Part shown: piece by piece, positions 32,180 to 40,598 of the stretch | Layout of the letters: every line of letters starts with the position of its first letter | Position numbering within the stretch: position 1 is the first letter of the stretch | From: Mucilaginibacter roseus | GTDB taxonomy: Bacteria > Bacteroidota > Bacteroidia > Sphingobacteriales > Sphingobacteriaceae | Reading direction: 5' to 3' | Length of the DNA: 64,000 bases | Assembly (NCBI RefSeq): GCF_021215455.1 | Contig: NZ_JAJPWV010000006.1 | Location: 1 to 64,000 of the forward strand | Program-made: the position numbers and the translations under genes | Notes under the pieces: generated by a model | What the model was told of the DNA's origin: nothing | Seen by the model: only the letters and a program-made list of their open reading frames with translations | Databases searched by the model: none

Positions 32180-34690
32180 ATGCTGAAAAAAATATTTGTT
32201 CTGTTATTAAGCCTTAGTCTATTCATAAACGTCCGGGCACAAAAAATACAATCTCCCGACGAGTTTCTGGGATATAGCCTGGGTTCACAGTTTACACATC
32301 ACTCCCGCATTGCCGAATATTTTGATTACATCGCTAAAACAGCGACCAACGTAAAGCTGGTGCCTTATGGTACCACCAATGAAGGGCGTCCGCTGATGGC
32401 CATGTTCATCGCTTCGGCAGATAACATAGGCCGGTTAGAGGAGATTCGTCAAAACAATATGGGTTTGGCAGGGATAGAAAAATCCGCAGGCAGCATCAAT
32501 ACTAATACACCGGTAATTGTATGGTTAAGCTTTAACGTACACGGTAACGAGCCCAGTTCGAGCGAAGTATCTATGCAAACGTTGTATGATCTGGTCGACC
32601 CGGCGAACACCCGAACTAAAGCCTGGCTGAAAAATACAGTCGTAGTGATTGACCCATGTCTTAACCCGGACGGGCGGGAGCGGTACGTTAACTTTTACAA
32701 TTCGGCCAAAGGTGAAAAGCCGGATGCCAACCCATCAGCCCGCGAGCACTTTGAGCCCTGGCCTGCCGGGCGTACCAACCATTATTTTTTTGATTTGAAC
32801 CGTGATTGGGCATGGCAGGTACAAAAAGAAACGCAGGGCAGGGTAGCATTGTACAACCAGTGGCTGCCACAAATACATGTCGATTTCCATGAGCAGGGAT
32901 ATAACGCGCCTTACTATTTTGCGCCCGCTGCCGAGCCGGTGCATCAGGACATTACGCCATGGCAACGGGAGTTCCAGGTCATTATCGGTAAAAACAACGC
33001 AAAGTATTTTGACCAAAATGGTTGGGCTTATTTTACCAAGGAGATTTTTGATTTGCTATATCCATCCTATGGTGATACCTACCCGCTATACAATGGCTCC
33101 ATCGGCATGACGTATGAGCAGGGGGGTATAGCGGCTGGTTTAGCCGTGCAAACCCGCACCGGTGACACCCTTACCCTGGCTGATCGTATAGCGCACCATC
33201 ACTCCAACAGCTTAAGTACTATCGAGGCGGCATCAGCCAATGCGCAAAAGGCTTTAACAGAATACAAAAAGTATTTCGATGCCGGCCGTACTAATCCGCC
33301 GGGAACGTATAAAACCTTTGTGATACAGAACAGCAACAACGATAAAATAACCGCCCTCGCCGCCCTGCTTAAACGTAACGGTATTGAGTATGGCTACGGG
33401 CTCGACCGATCGGTACGTGGATTGAACTATGTTTCCGGCAAAGTTGAAGATTACAAGCCAGCGGCAAATGACCTGGTGATTAATGCCTACCAGCCTAAAG
33501 CGGTGTTACTTAATGTGCTGCTCGAGCCCAAAACCTTTATTGCCGACAGCAATACCTATGATATTACAGGCTGGGCGCTACCCTACGCATACGGCTTAAA
33601 AGCCTGGGCGGTTAAGGAATCGTACAAACCGCAACGGCAGTCGGCCCCCGCTGTAGCTACACCTACCTACAGTAGTAATCCAGCTTATGCTTATGTGTCG
33701 GCATGGCAATCCGTAAATGATGTTAAGTTTTTGGCTGCTTTGCTCCAAAAAAATATAAAGGTGCGTTATTCAGAAAAGCCTTTTGAAGCCGGTGGAAAAA
33801 AGTTTTCGGCCGGCTCGCTGCTCATCACCCGGTCAGGTAATAAGGAAAAGGATTTTGATAAAACCATACAAGCCATCGCTGCCGAAACCAGCCATCCGCT
33901 GGTGCAGCTAAATTCGGGCTTTGTGGATAAAGGCGCCGATATGGGGTCGGACTATATCAAATATATCCGTCCGTTAAAAGTGGTTTTAGTAGCCGGTAAT
34001 GTAACCTCATCAGAAGCTATTGGCGAGGTTTGGCATTACTTTGAGCAGCAAATAAATTATCCGGTTACGCTGGTAAACTACAGCGATTTGAGCCGTATGC
34101 GCTGGAATGATGTGGACGCAATGATATTTGCAGACGGTAATTACGGCGGCGATTTCCCGACCGACAAAATGCAGGGTTGGCTTAGTAGCGGCGGTAAATT
34201 GATAGCTATGCAAAATGCTGTGGCACAGCTGGCGGATAAAAAGCTTTTTGGCATACGCGAAAAAGAGGCTGCAGCAGATAAAAAGGATGATAAAAGCAAA
34301 GTCGCAGATAAAGTAATTGCTTATGCCGACCGTGACAAAGAGGCTTTAAAGAGTAATGTACCCGGCGCGGTTTACCGCCTGCACCTGGATAATACGCATC
34401 CCTTAGGTTTTGGCATGCCTGCTGATTATTATACCCTTAAAATGAACGACGAGGTTTACGATTACCTGGACTCGGGCAGTGGCTGGAATGTAGGCGTATT
34501 AAAAAAAGACGGTTATACCTCTGGCTTTGTGGGCCAGAACAGCAAAGCCAAACTGGTTGACGGTATGCTGATCGGCGTACAATCAGTTGGCCGGGGCAGT
34601 GTTGTTTTCCTGGCTGATGATCCGCTATTCCGCAGCTTTTGGGAAAATGGCAAACTGCTGTTCGGTAATGCGGTATTTATGGTGCAGTAA
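32180..34690 (+). CDS. Secreted zinc carboxypeptidase, M14 family
   Basis: 836 aa from the ATG at 32180. That start gives a signal peptide (MLKKIFVLLLSLSLFINVRA); an upstream frame of 47 residues is unconserved and overlaps the recQ promoter region. Zinc ligands H121 and E124 (HGNEPSSSE) and H237 (DFHEQG) are present, with the substrate-binding NRDW at about 207-210 and a later TYEQGG as the candidate catalytic Glu. A long C-terminal region (about 440-836) contains a glutamine-amidotransferase-like fold (VLVAGNV, FADGNYGGDFP). M14 proteins of this size in Bacteroidota are exported peptidases. A strong terminator follows. Confidence 0.88.
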   Translation: MLKKIFVLLLSLSLFINVRAQKIQSPDEFLGYSLGSQFTHHSRIAEYFDYIAKTATNVKLVPYGTTNEGRPLMAMFIASADNIGRLEEIRQNNMGLAGIEKSAGSINTNTPVIVWLSFNVHGNEPSSSEVSMQTLYDLVDPANTRTKAWLKNTVVVIDPCLNPDGRERYVNFYNSAKGEKPDANPSAREHFEPWPAGRTNHYFFDLNRDWAWQVQKETQGRVALYNQWLPQIHVDFHEQGYNAPYYFAPAAEPVHQDITPWQREFQVIIGKNNAKYFDQNGWAYFTKEIFDLLYPSYGDTYPLYNGSIGMTYEQGGIAAGLAVQTRTGDTLTLADRIAHHHSNSLSTIEAASANAQKALTEYKKYFDAGRTNPPGTYKTFVIQNSNNDKITALAALLKRNGIEYGYGLDRSVRGLNYVSGKVEDYKPAANDLVINAYQPKAVLLNVLLEPKTFIADSNTYDITGWALPYAYGLKAWAVKESYKPQRQSAPAVATPTYSSNPAYAYVSAWQSVNDVKFLAALLQKNIKVRYSEKPFEAGGKKFSAGSLLITRSGNKEKDFDKTIQAIAAETSHPLVQLNSGFVDKGADMGSDYIKYIRPLKVVLVAGNVTSSEAIGEVWHYFEQQINYPVTLVNYSDLSRMRWNDVDAMIFADGNYGGDFPTDKMQGWLSSGGKLIAMQNAVAQLADKKLFGIREKEAAADKKDDKSKVADKVIAYADRDKEALKSNVPGAVYRLHLDNTHPLGFGMPADYYTLKMNDEVYDYLDSGSGWNVGVLKKDGYTSGFVGQNSKAKLVDGMLIGVQSVGRGSVVFLADDPLFRSFWENGKLLFGNAVFMVQ

Positions 34691-34704
34691 TTACAAATGA
34701 ATAT

Positions 34705-34748
34705 AACATAAAACGCCCGGCTGATATTTTGGCCGGGCGTTTTATGTT
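34705..34748 (+). terminator. Intrinsic terminator after the M14 peptidase gene
   Basis: Perfect 17-bp inverted repeat (34705-34721 and 34732-34748) with a GC-rich core CGCCCGGC and T-rich descending arm, 14 bp past the stop. Confidence 0.85.
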
Positions 34749-34793
34749 ATATACTGATCTGTTTGCAAATACAAATATTTTGTATTAAATATG

Positions 34794-34803
34794 CAATCGA
34801 TTG
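34794..34803. promoter_or_regulatory. Candidate LacI-family operator upstream of the MFS gene
   Basis: Perfect palindrome CAATCGATTG, containing the AAnCGnTT core of LacI-family operators. It lies 151 bp upstream of the MFS transporter ATG, within the intergenic region that begins the starch locus. A LacI-family gene is at 14553-15578, but a link is unproven. Confidence 0.35.
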
Positions 34804-34954
34804 TTATAGTCAAACAATCAAAGCCATAAACGAATGGCTTACCAATTATAACATTTTAGCATTCTTATTAATTTTTGGCTTAACAGGCGGACTTATTTAT
34901 TACGCTGCTTATGCCTGCTATTGCTACAGATTATACAAACCTTAAATACCAATT

Positions 34955-36508
34955 ATGAGCACAACAACTCAAACGGCCGAAGCGCCTAACAAAATGCTGT
35001 TCCTGGCCTGTTTTGTGGCTATTGTAACCACCTCGTTCGGGTTTATTTTACGGGCGTTAACACTGCCGCAATGGAGTGCCGAGTTTAACCTCAGTAACAC
35101 CCAAACCGGTGAAATTGCAGGCGTGGGGCTTTGGCCATTTGCTATCAGTATTGTTTTGTTCAGTTTGATAATTGATAAGGTAGGTTATAAAAACTCCATG
35201 ATCTTCGCTTTTATCTGTCATATTCTATCAGCAGCTATTACGTGGTTTGCTACAGGGTACACCATGCTGTATATAGGTACCTTTATTATGGCGCTTGGTA
35301 ATGGTACCGTTGAGGCGGTTACCAATCCGGCGGTAGCGAGTATGTTCCCTAAGGAAAAAACCAAATGGCTCAACTTTTTACATGCGGGCTGGCCAACCGG
35401 TTTAATATTAGGTGGTGTAATGGCCTTGTTGATGGGCCCTGAAACAAACTGGAAGCTCAAGATATTACTGGTACTGATCCCAGCCCTTGGTTATGGCCTG
35501 TTAATGTTGCCGCATAAATTCCCGATCAATGAGCGGGTAAAGGCCGGTATATCTTACCTGGATATGCTGAAAGAAGTGGGCATTGGCGGTGCACTTATCA
35601 TTGTAGGTTTGATCGTTTTCCAGATAGGTTCGGTATTCGGATGGGCTACCACCGTAAACGTAATTGTCACTTTAGCCATTGTGGGTTTGTTTGGCTTGTT
35701 TGTACGCAGTTTCGGCAAGCCATTGTTTGTGCTGATGTTGCTGATTATGTTGCCGATGGCGATAACCGAATTAGGTACCGATAGCTGGATCTCAGATTTG
35801 ATGGCGCCTGCCATGTCAAAAATAGGCTTGCAGGGCGGCTGGATACTTATTTACACTTCGGCAATAATGGTGATACTACGTTTTTGCGCAGGAAACATTA
35901 TCCATCGTATATCACCATTGGGTTTGCTGGCGGTATGTTCGGGCGTAGCGGCTTTGGGTTTGTTTTTCTTGTCCGGAGCAGACGGTGTAATGATATTGGT
36001 GGCCGCTACGATCTTCGGTATCGGCAAAAGTTTTTTCTGGCCAACAATGCTCGGTGTTGTTGCCGAGCGTTTCCCTAAAGGCGGCGCACTTACCATGAAT
36101 GTTACCGGCGGTGTGGGTATGATTGGCGCCGGTGTACTTGGGGCGGTAATTTTAGGATTTGTGCAGGATAAAACCATCGATAATAAACTACAGGCTTACG
36201 ACAACCAAAATAAAACAGAGTTGCACAGCACATACGCTACAACACCACGGTCGAGCATGTTTGGCACCTACCAGGCTATCGACGCTGATAAGCTCGCTGC
36301 CGCGCCAGTAGCTGAAAAAGCTACCGTAACCGGTGTGCAGGAGACCGCTAAAAAAGAAGCGCTGAAAACGGTGGCTTTATTTCCGCTTGGGCTGATGGTT
36401 TGTTATACTTTGCTGTTATTGTACTTCCGGTCAAAAGGTGGTTATAAGGCAGTGCATCTACCTGAAGCTAATACTGAGGTTAGCGCTCAGGGGCCCTCGC
36501 CGGCTTAA
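34955..36508 (+). CDS. MFS transporter of the starch locus
   Basis: 517 aa, about 12 hydrophobic membrane segments, inner membrane. The N-terminal half has DKVGYKNSM after the second segment (the usual loop motif of MFS) and LNFLHAGWPTGLILGG. The C-terminal half has IGKSFFWPTMLGVV and RFPKGGALTMNVTGG. Between the last two segments a hydrophilic loop of about 70 residues is inserted. The substrate cannot be read from the sequence. It directly precedes the SusR-like regulator and the sus genes, so export or uptake of maltose or glucose across the inner membrane is a reasonable guess. The start ATG is preceded by an AT-rich leader. Confidence 0.8.
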   Translation: MSTTTQTAEAPNKMLFLACFVAIVTTSFGFILRALTLPQWSAEFNLSNTQTGEIAGVGLWPFAISIVLFSLIIDKVGYKNSMIFAFICHILSAAITWFATGYTMLYIGTFIMALGNGTVEAVTNPAVASMFPKEKTKWLNFLHAGWPTGLILGGVMALLMGPETNWKLKILLVLIPALGYGLLMLPHKFPINERVKAGISYLDMLKEVGIGGALIIVGLIVFQIGSVFGWATTVNVIVTLAIVGLFGLFVRSFGKPLFVLMLLIMLPMAITELGTDSWISDLMAPAMSKIGLQGGWILIYTSAIMVILRFCAGNIIHRISPLGLLAVCSGVAALGLFFLSGADGVMILVAATIFGIGKSFFWPTMLGVVAERFPKGGALTMNVTGGVGMIGAGVLGAVILGFVQDKTIDNKLQAYDNQNKTELHSTYATTPRSSMFGTYQAIDADKLAAAPVAEKATVTGVQETAKKEALKTVALFPLGLMVCYTLLLLYFRSKGGYKAVHLPEANTEVSAQGPSPA

Positions 36509-36634
36509 ATATATCGGCAAGAAATTAATTTCTGAAGCAACTGAATTAATAGTAGTTGGCAGCATTAATAGCATAAACAGCAATAAGGCAATTTGCTTTT
36601 TTATTGCTTACTTTGCGAACAATTAAACCTGTTT

Positions 36635-38275
36635 ATGCGCGCTGCCTTGCTAATTCTGCTGCTTTTAATTGGTAATGCTGTTTTTGCTGCGCCGGGCAAA
36701 ACCGACGAATTGCTGAACAAGCTCGATGCCGAACTTAACCGCAAGAGTGAGTACGATAACCTAAAGGAGCAACGGCTGAAACAGCTTAAAACACAATTTG
36801 CCCGTGTACGCAACAATCCTGCGCGGAGTTTTGATGTTTGTACGCAGCTTTACGAGGAATATAAATCATACAAATACGATTCGGCTTACGTTTACGCGCA
36901 CAAACTGCTGCAGCTAAGCCAAAAGCTTAACGATGTTGGCCGGGAATATACCAGCAAGGTAAAAGTTGGCTTTATCCTGCTGTCATCGGGCATGTTTAAA
37001 GAGGCATTTGATAACCTCTCCGGAATTGACGCGCGCAAGTTGCCCGATACCATGCGATACGAGTATTACCGGCTGATGATGCGCGCTAACTTCGATTTGG
37101 CCAATTACGATAACGATAATCAGTATTCGCCGCAGTACGTAGAGAAGGCCAATCAGTATATTGATTCGGCCATAGCAATCAGCGTACCCAATTCATACAA
37201 CAATATATACCTTATTGGTTATAAAAAGCTGAAGCAGGGAGACCCGACCGCCGCCGAGGCTGATTTTTTGACCCTGCTAAATACGCAAAAGCTTACCGCG
37301 CACCAACACGCCATAGTGGCCTCAACACTTGGTGATATTTACTTAAAAAACAAGCAGCGGGAAAAAGGAATTGAGCTGCTCATACAGGCAGTTACCAGCG
37401 ACATACGGTCATCAACCAAAGAAACGCTGGCCATTTTTTGGCTTGCAGAGATATTTTATAAGCAGGGCGATATCAAGAACGCATATAAGTATATACAGCA
37501 GGCTATGGCCGACGCTGATTTTTATGGCGCACGCCAGCGTCGCGCGCAGATCAGTTCAATATTACCCATCATCGCCGCTGAAAAGCTGAAGTACAGCGAG
37601 CGTGAGAAAACGCGTTTCCTGATATTCATTGTATCGTTATCCGTGCTCGCCGCCCTGGTTATAGTAATATCGGTAATGCTGTTCAGGCAACTAAAAAACC
37701 TTAAGGCTAAAGAAAAGATAATCGAGGAAACCAATGCCGAGCTTGAAGCTATAAACGATAAACTTGAGGAAGATACGCACATTAAGGAAGAATATATCGG
37801 CTACTTTTTTAACGTGATATCGGGCTATATCCTCAAGCTCGAAAAGCTCAAGCGCTCTGTCGACCTTAAGCTCTCGCAAAAACGCTATGACCATATCCAG
37901 CTCATTGTAGATAATATCCAGATCAAAAAGGAACGGGAGACTTTGTTCCATACGTTTGATCATGTGTTCATCAAGATCTTCCCGAATTTCGTGTCATCCT
38001 TTAATGCCCTGTTTAAAAAAGAAGACCAGATTTGGCCAAAGAGCGATGAGGTTTTAACTACCGACCTGCGTATATTCGCTTTGATCAGGCTGGGCATAAA
38101 TGACACGGAAACCATCTCAAAAATCCTGGAGTATTCCGAAAAAACCATATACGTTTACAAGATGCGTTTAAAGGCAAAGTCGCTTTTTCCGGGGGATGAA
38201 TTTGATAAACGTATAATGGACATTAAAGCGGTTGAGAACACACGGGGCGGTAAAAAAATTACCGAAACTGTGTAA
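36635..38275 (+). CDS. SusR-like membrane regulator (TPR, DUF6377 type)
   Basis: 546 aa from the ATG at 36635, which gives a signal-like N-terminus (MRAALLILLLLIGNAVFA). A periplasmic helical-repeat region of TPR type spans about 25-320, and one membrane segment follows at about 335-357 (LIFIVSLSVLAALVIVISVML). Then a coiled coil (KAKEKIIEETNAELEAINDKLEE) and a cytoplasmic C-terminal domain ending in a LuxR-like helix-turn-helix (DTETISKILEYSEKTIYVYKMRLK) complete the protein. This layout is that of SusR, the single-protein maltose sensor and activator of the Bacteroides sus operon. Its place directly before the susA gene supports that role. TTACTTTG at 36608-36615 may be its -7 box. Confidence 0.8.
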   Translation: MRAALLILLLLIGNAVFAAPGKTDELLNKLDAELNRKSEYDNLKEQRLKQLKTQFARVRNNPARSFDVCTQLYEEYKSYKYDSAYVYAHKLLQLSQKLNDVGREYTSKVKVGFILLSSGMFKEAFDNLSGIDARKLPDTMRYEYYRLMMRANFDLANYDNDNQYSPQYVEKANQYIDSAIAISVPNSYNNIYLIGYKKLKQGDPTAAEADFLTLLNTQKLTAHQHAIVASTLGDIYLKNKQREKGIELLIQAVTSDIRSSTKETLAIFWLAEIFYKQGDIKNAYKYIQQAMADADFYGARQRRAQISSILPIIAAEKLKYSEREKTRFLIFIVSLSVLAALVIVISVMLFRQLKNLKAKEKIIEETNAELEAINDKLEEDTHIKEEYIGYFFNVISGYILKLEKLKRSVDLKLSQKRYDHIQLIVDNIQIKKERETLFHTFDHVFIKIFPNFVSSFNALFKKEDQIWPKSDEVLTTDLRIFALIRLGINDTETISKILEYSEKTIYVYKMRLKAKSLFPGDEFDKRIMDIKAVENTRGGKKITETV

Positions 38276-38582
38276 TTTATATCCCGTTTGGCAATTATTC
38301 CACATCCTTACCAGTATAAACAAGCCTAAATTTGTTTAAATTTTTCAAATTCTATTAAAAATTAAAACATTGAAAATCAGTATTTTATTTTTAAATATTC
38401 TGATTTTTGCTTAAATTTTAACTAAACAAATAGCTAAACGCTTGCAAGCTCATCAAATTTGTATCAGTTAAAACACTAAGCGCCCTTGTTTCGTAAAAAT
38501 TAATCTATCGAAACACTGTGGCAAATAGTGTAAACCAATTTAATCCGAGTAACCGATAACATTTTTTTGAAACGAGCTGCAC
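38276..38582. promoter_or_regulatory. Intergenic regulatory region upstream of susA
   Basis: 307 bp, very AT-rich. It contains a perfect -7 consensus TAAATTTG at 38327-38334 and a 10-bp palindrome GCTTGCAAGC at 38440-38449. An inverted repeat AAAATCAG/CTGATTTT at 38373-38380 and 38400-38407 has additional AT pairing inside, and ACACT/AGTGT repeats lie near 38513-38531. These are candidate binding sites for the SusR-like protein and for the basal promoter. The transcript leader could be about 240 nt long. Confidence 0.45.
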
Positions 38583-40445
38583 ATGTATAAAACCTATACT
38601 AAAAGTTTTGTATTCGTAGTACTGTTATGCTTTACCGCATTGGGCAATGTATTTGGCCAGGTAAGCATAAACCGTGTTGAGCCTGCTTTTTGGTGGGCCG
38701 GTATGAAAAATAAGCAGCTACAGCTTATGGTTAACGGCCCGGGTGTAGCCAAGGCTAAACCGGTAATTACCTATCCGGGTGTTAAGATTACCGAGGTTGC
38801 TAAAACTGATAATCCAAACTATTTATTTATTTACCTGGATATTGCTGCATCTGCAAAGCCGGGATTGATGCGTATAAAATTCACAGGCGCTAATGGCGAG
38901 GCAAAGTCCATTAACTACGAGCTTAAAGCCCGTACCGACCGTAGCGGCGCCCAAGGCTTTAACAGCGCTGATGTGCTCTACCTGCTTACTCCCGATCGCT
39001 TTGCTAACGGCAGTACGGAGAATGACGCGCTTGAGGCCGTAGGCATTGACCGCAAAAACCCGGATGCCCGCCACGGCGGCGACCTGAAGGGCGTAGCCGA
39101 TCACCTGAATTACATTAAGGATTTAGGCTTTACTACCGTTTGGTTTAACCCTGTTCAGGAAAACCGTATGCCTAATGGCTCGTACCATGGGTACGCTATA
39201 ACCGATTTTTACAAGATCGATCCCCGCTTTGGCTCAAATGCCGAGTTTAAACAACTTACCGCCGACATGCACAGCAAAGGCATGAAGGTAGTGATGGATA
39301 TGATTTTTAATCATTGCGGCCTGGCGCATCCCTGGATGAAGGACAAACCTGCTGCTGATTGGATAAACAATCAGAAAAAATATGTTCAAACCAACCACGC
39401 CAAGCTTACGGCTATGGATCCGCATGCAGCAAAAACTGAAAAAGATATTTTGCTTGACGGCTGGTTTGTGCCCGATATGCCCGATTTGAACCAGCGTAAC
39501 CGCCACCTGGCTACCTACCTAATACAAAACAGCATCTGGTGGATAGAGTATGCCCGTATTGATGGCATCCGCCAGGATACTTACCCTTACCCGGATTATG
39601 CCTTTATGGCGCGCTGGTGCAAAGAAGTGATTGCCGAGTACCCTAACTTTAACATTGTAGGCGAATCATGGTATGGTAAACCGGGTGAGATTGCCTGGTG
39701 GCAGCGTAATTCAGCCATCAATCCTAATAACACTTACCTAAAAACGGTGATGGATTTCCCGTTGACCTTTACGGCTGACTGGGGCTTTAATGAAGATGCC
39801 AACAAGAACGGCGGCGAGCAATCAGGCATATACCAGGTTTTTGAAGTTATAGCTCAGGACTTTTTATATCCCGACCCCAATAACATCCTCACGTTTTTGG
39901 ATAACCACGACCTGGGCCGCTTTACCCGTAAGGATGACAAAAGCCTTGACCGCTTTAAACAGGCCTTCGCTTTCCTGCTAACCACGCGCGGCATACCGCA
40001 AATATATTATGGTACCGAAATTTTAATGGAAGGCGCCAAAAGCGAGGGCGATGGACAAATCCGTAAGGATTTCCCGGGCGGTTGGCCTGGCGACAAAACC
40101 GATGCCTTTAGCGCTGAAGGCCGTAGCGATAAGCAGAATGAAGCATTTAATTACCTGCGCAAGCTACTCAACTGGCGCAAAACTAATAAACCGGTTACGG
40201 TTGGCAAGCTGATACATTATGCTCCTTATGACAATGTGTATGTATATGCCCGCATTTATGGCGATAAAACCGTGCTGGTAATGCTCAACGCCTCAGGTAA
40301 GGATCAAACGCTGGATATGGCACGCTTTACAGATGTTGCCGGAAAACATGCAAGCGGTACCGATGTAATAACGGGTAAGGTAATCAGCATCAGCAAAAAT
40401 TTTACGGTACCCGCCCGGGGCCAATATATACTCGAGCTTAATTAA
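38583..40445 (+). CDS. susA: Neopullulanase / cyclomaltodextrinase, GH13 (SusA-like)
   Basis: 620 aa with a signal peptide (about 1-25, ending VFGQ), so periplasmic. An N-terminal cyclomaltodextrinase-N beta-sandwich (RVEPAFWWAG at 31-40) is followed by the GH13 barrel from about 128. The catalytic residues are D332 (DGIRQD), E361 (VGESW) and D443 (LDNHD), and region I is DMIFNHC at about 239-245. It cleaves maltodextrins and cyclodextrins imported by SusCD. The small C-terminal beta domain ends at the stop. The gene symbol follows the Bacteroides sus nomenclature by similarity of architecture and position. Confidence 0.9.
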   Translation: MYKTYTKSFVFVVLLCFTALGNVFGQVSINRVEPAFWWAGMKNKQLQLMVNGPGVAKAKPVITYPGVKITEVAKTDNPNYLFIYLDIAASAKPGLMRIKFTGANGEAKSINYELKARTDRSGAQGFNSADVLYLLTPDRFANGSTENDALEAVGIDRKNPDARHGGDLKGVADHLNYIKDLGFTTVWFNPVQENRMPNGSYHGYAITDFYKIDPRFGSNAEFKQLTADMHSKGMKVVMDMIFNHCGLAHPWMKDKPAADWINNQKKYVQTNHAKLTAMDPHAAKTEKDILLDGWFVPDMPDLNQRNRHLATYLIQNSIWWIEYARIDGIRQDTYPYPDYAFMARWCKEVIAEYPNFNIVGESWYGKPGEIAWWQRNSAINPNNTYLKTVMDFPLTFTADWGFNEDANKNGGEQSGIYQVFEVIAQDFLYPDPNNILTFLDNHDLGRFTRKDDKSLDRFKQAFAFLLTTRGIPQIYYGTEILMEGAKSEGDGQIRKDFPGGWPGDKTDAFSAEGRSDKQNEAFNYLRKLLNWRKTNKPVTVGKLIHYAPYDNVYVYARIYGDKTVLVMLNASGKDQTLDMARFTDVAGKHASGTDVITGKVISISKNFTVPARGQYILELN

Positions 40446-40468
40446 CTGACTAAATAAACCAAATAAAC

Positions 40469-40530
40469 ATGATGAGGACAACAGCAAAAGGCGCCCCCGC
40501 CTGACGGGCTCATAATTTCAGGCACTTTTT
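40469..40530 (+). promoter_or_regulatory. Possible leader peptide and hairpin between susA and susC
   Basis: ATG at 40469 opens an 11-codon frame (MMRTTAKGAPA) that stops at TGA 40502-40504. The stop lies inside a hairpin GCCTGA/TCAGGC (40499-40504 and 40518-40523) followed by five T at 40526-40530. This is a terminator-like structure with translation running into it, 69 bp upstream of susC. It could adjust susC expression, or be chance. Confidence 0.35.
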
Positions 40531-40598
40531 CAACCACACAATTATAACCAACTAAGTAACCATTGAATAAAGCTTTACGCATTAAAACCTTAATTTGT

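Noticed and set aside
34763..34945. A 60-codon frame with one hydrophobic segment upstream of the MFS gene
   Set aside because: It begins with TTG inside a promoter-like AT-rich region, has no recognisable homologue or spacing to a ribosome site, and ends just before the MFS start. Chance frame is more likely.
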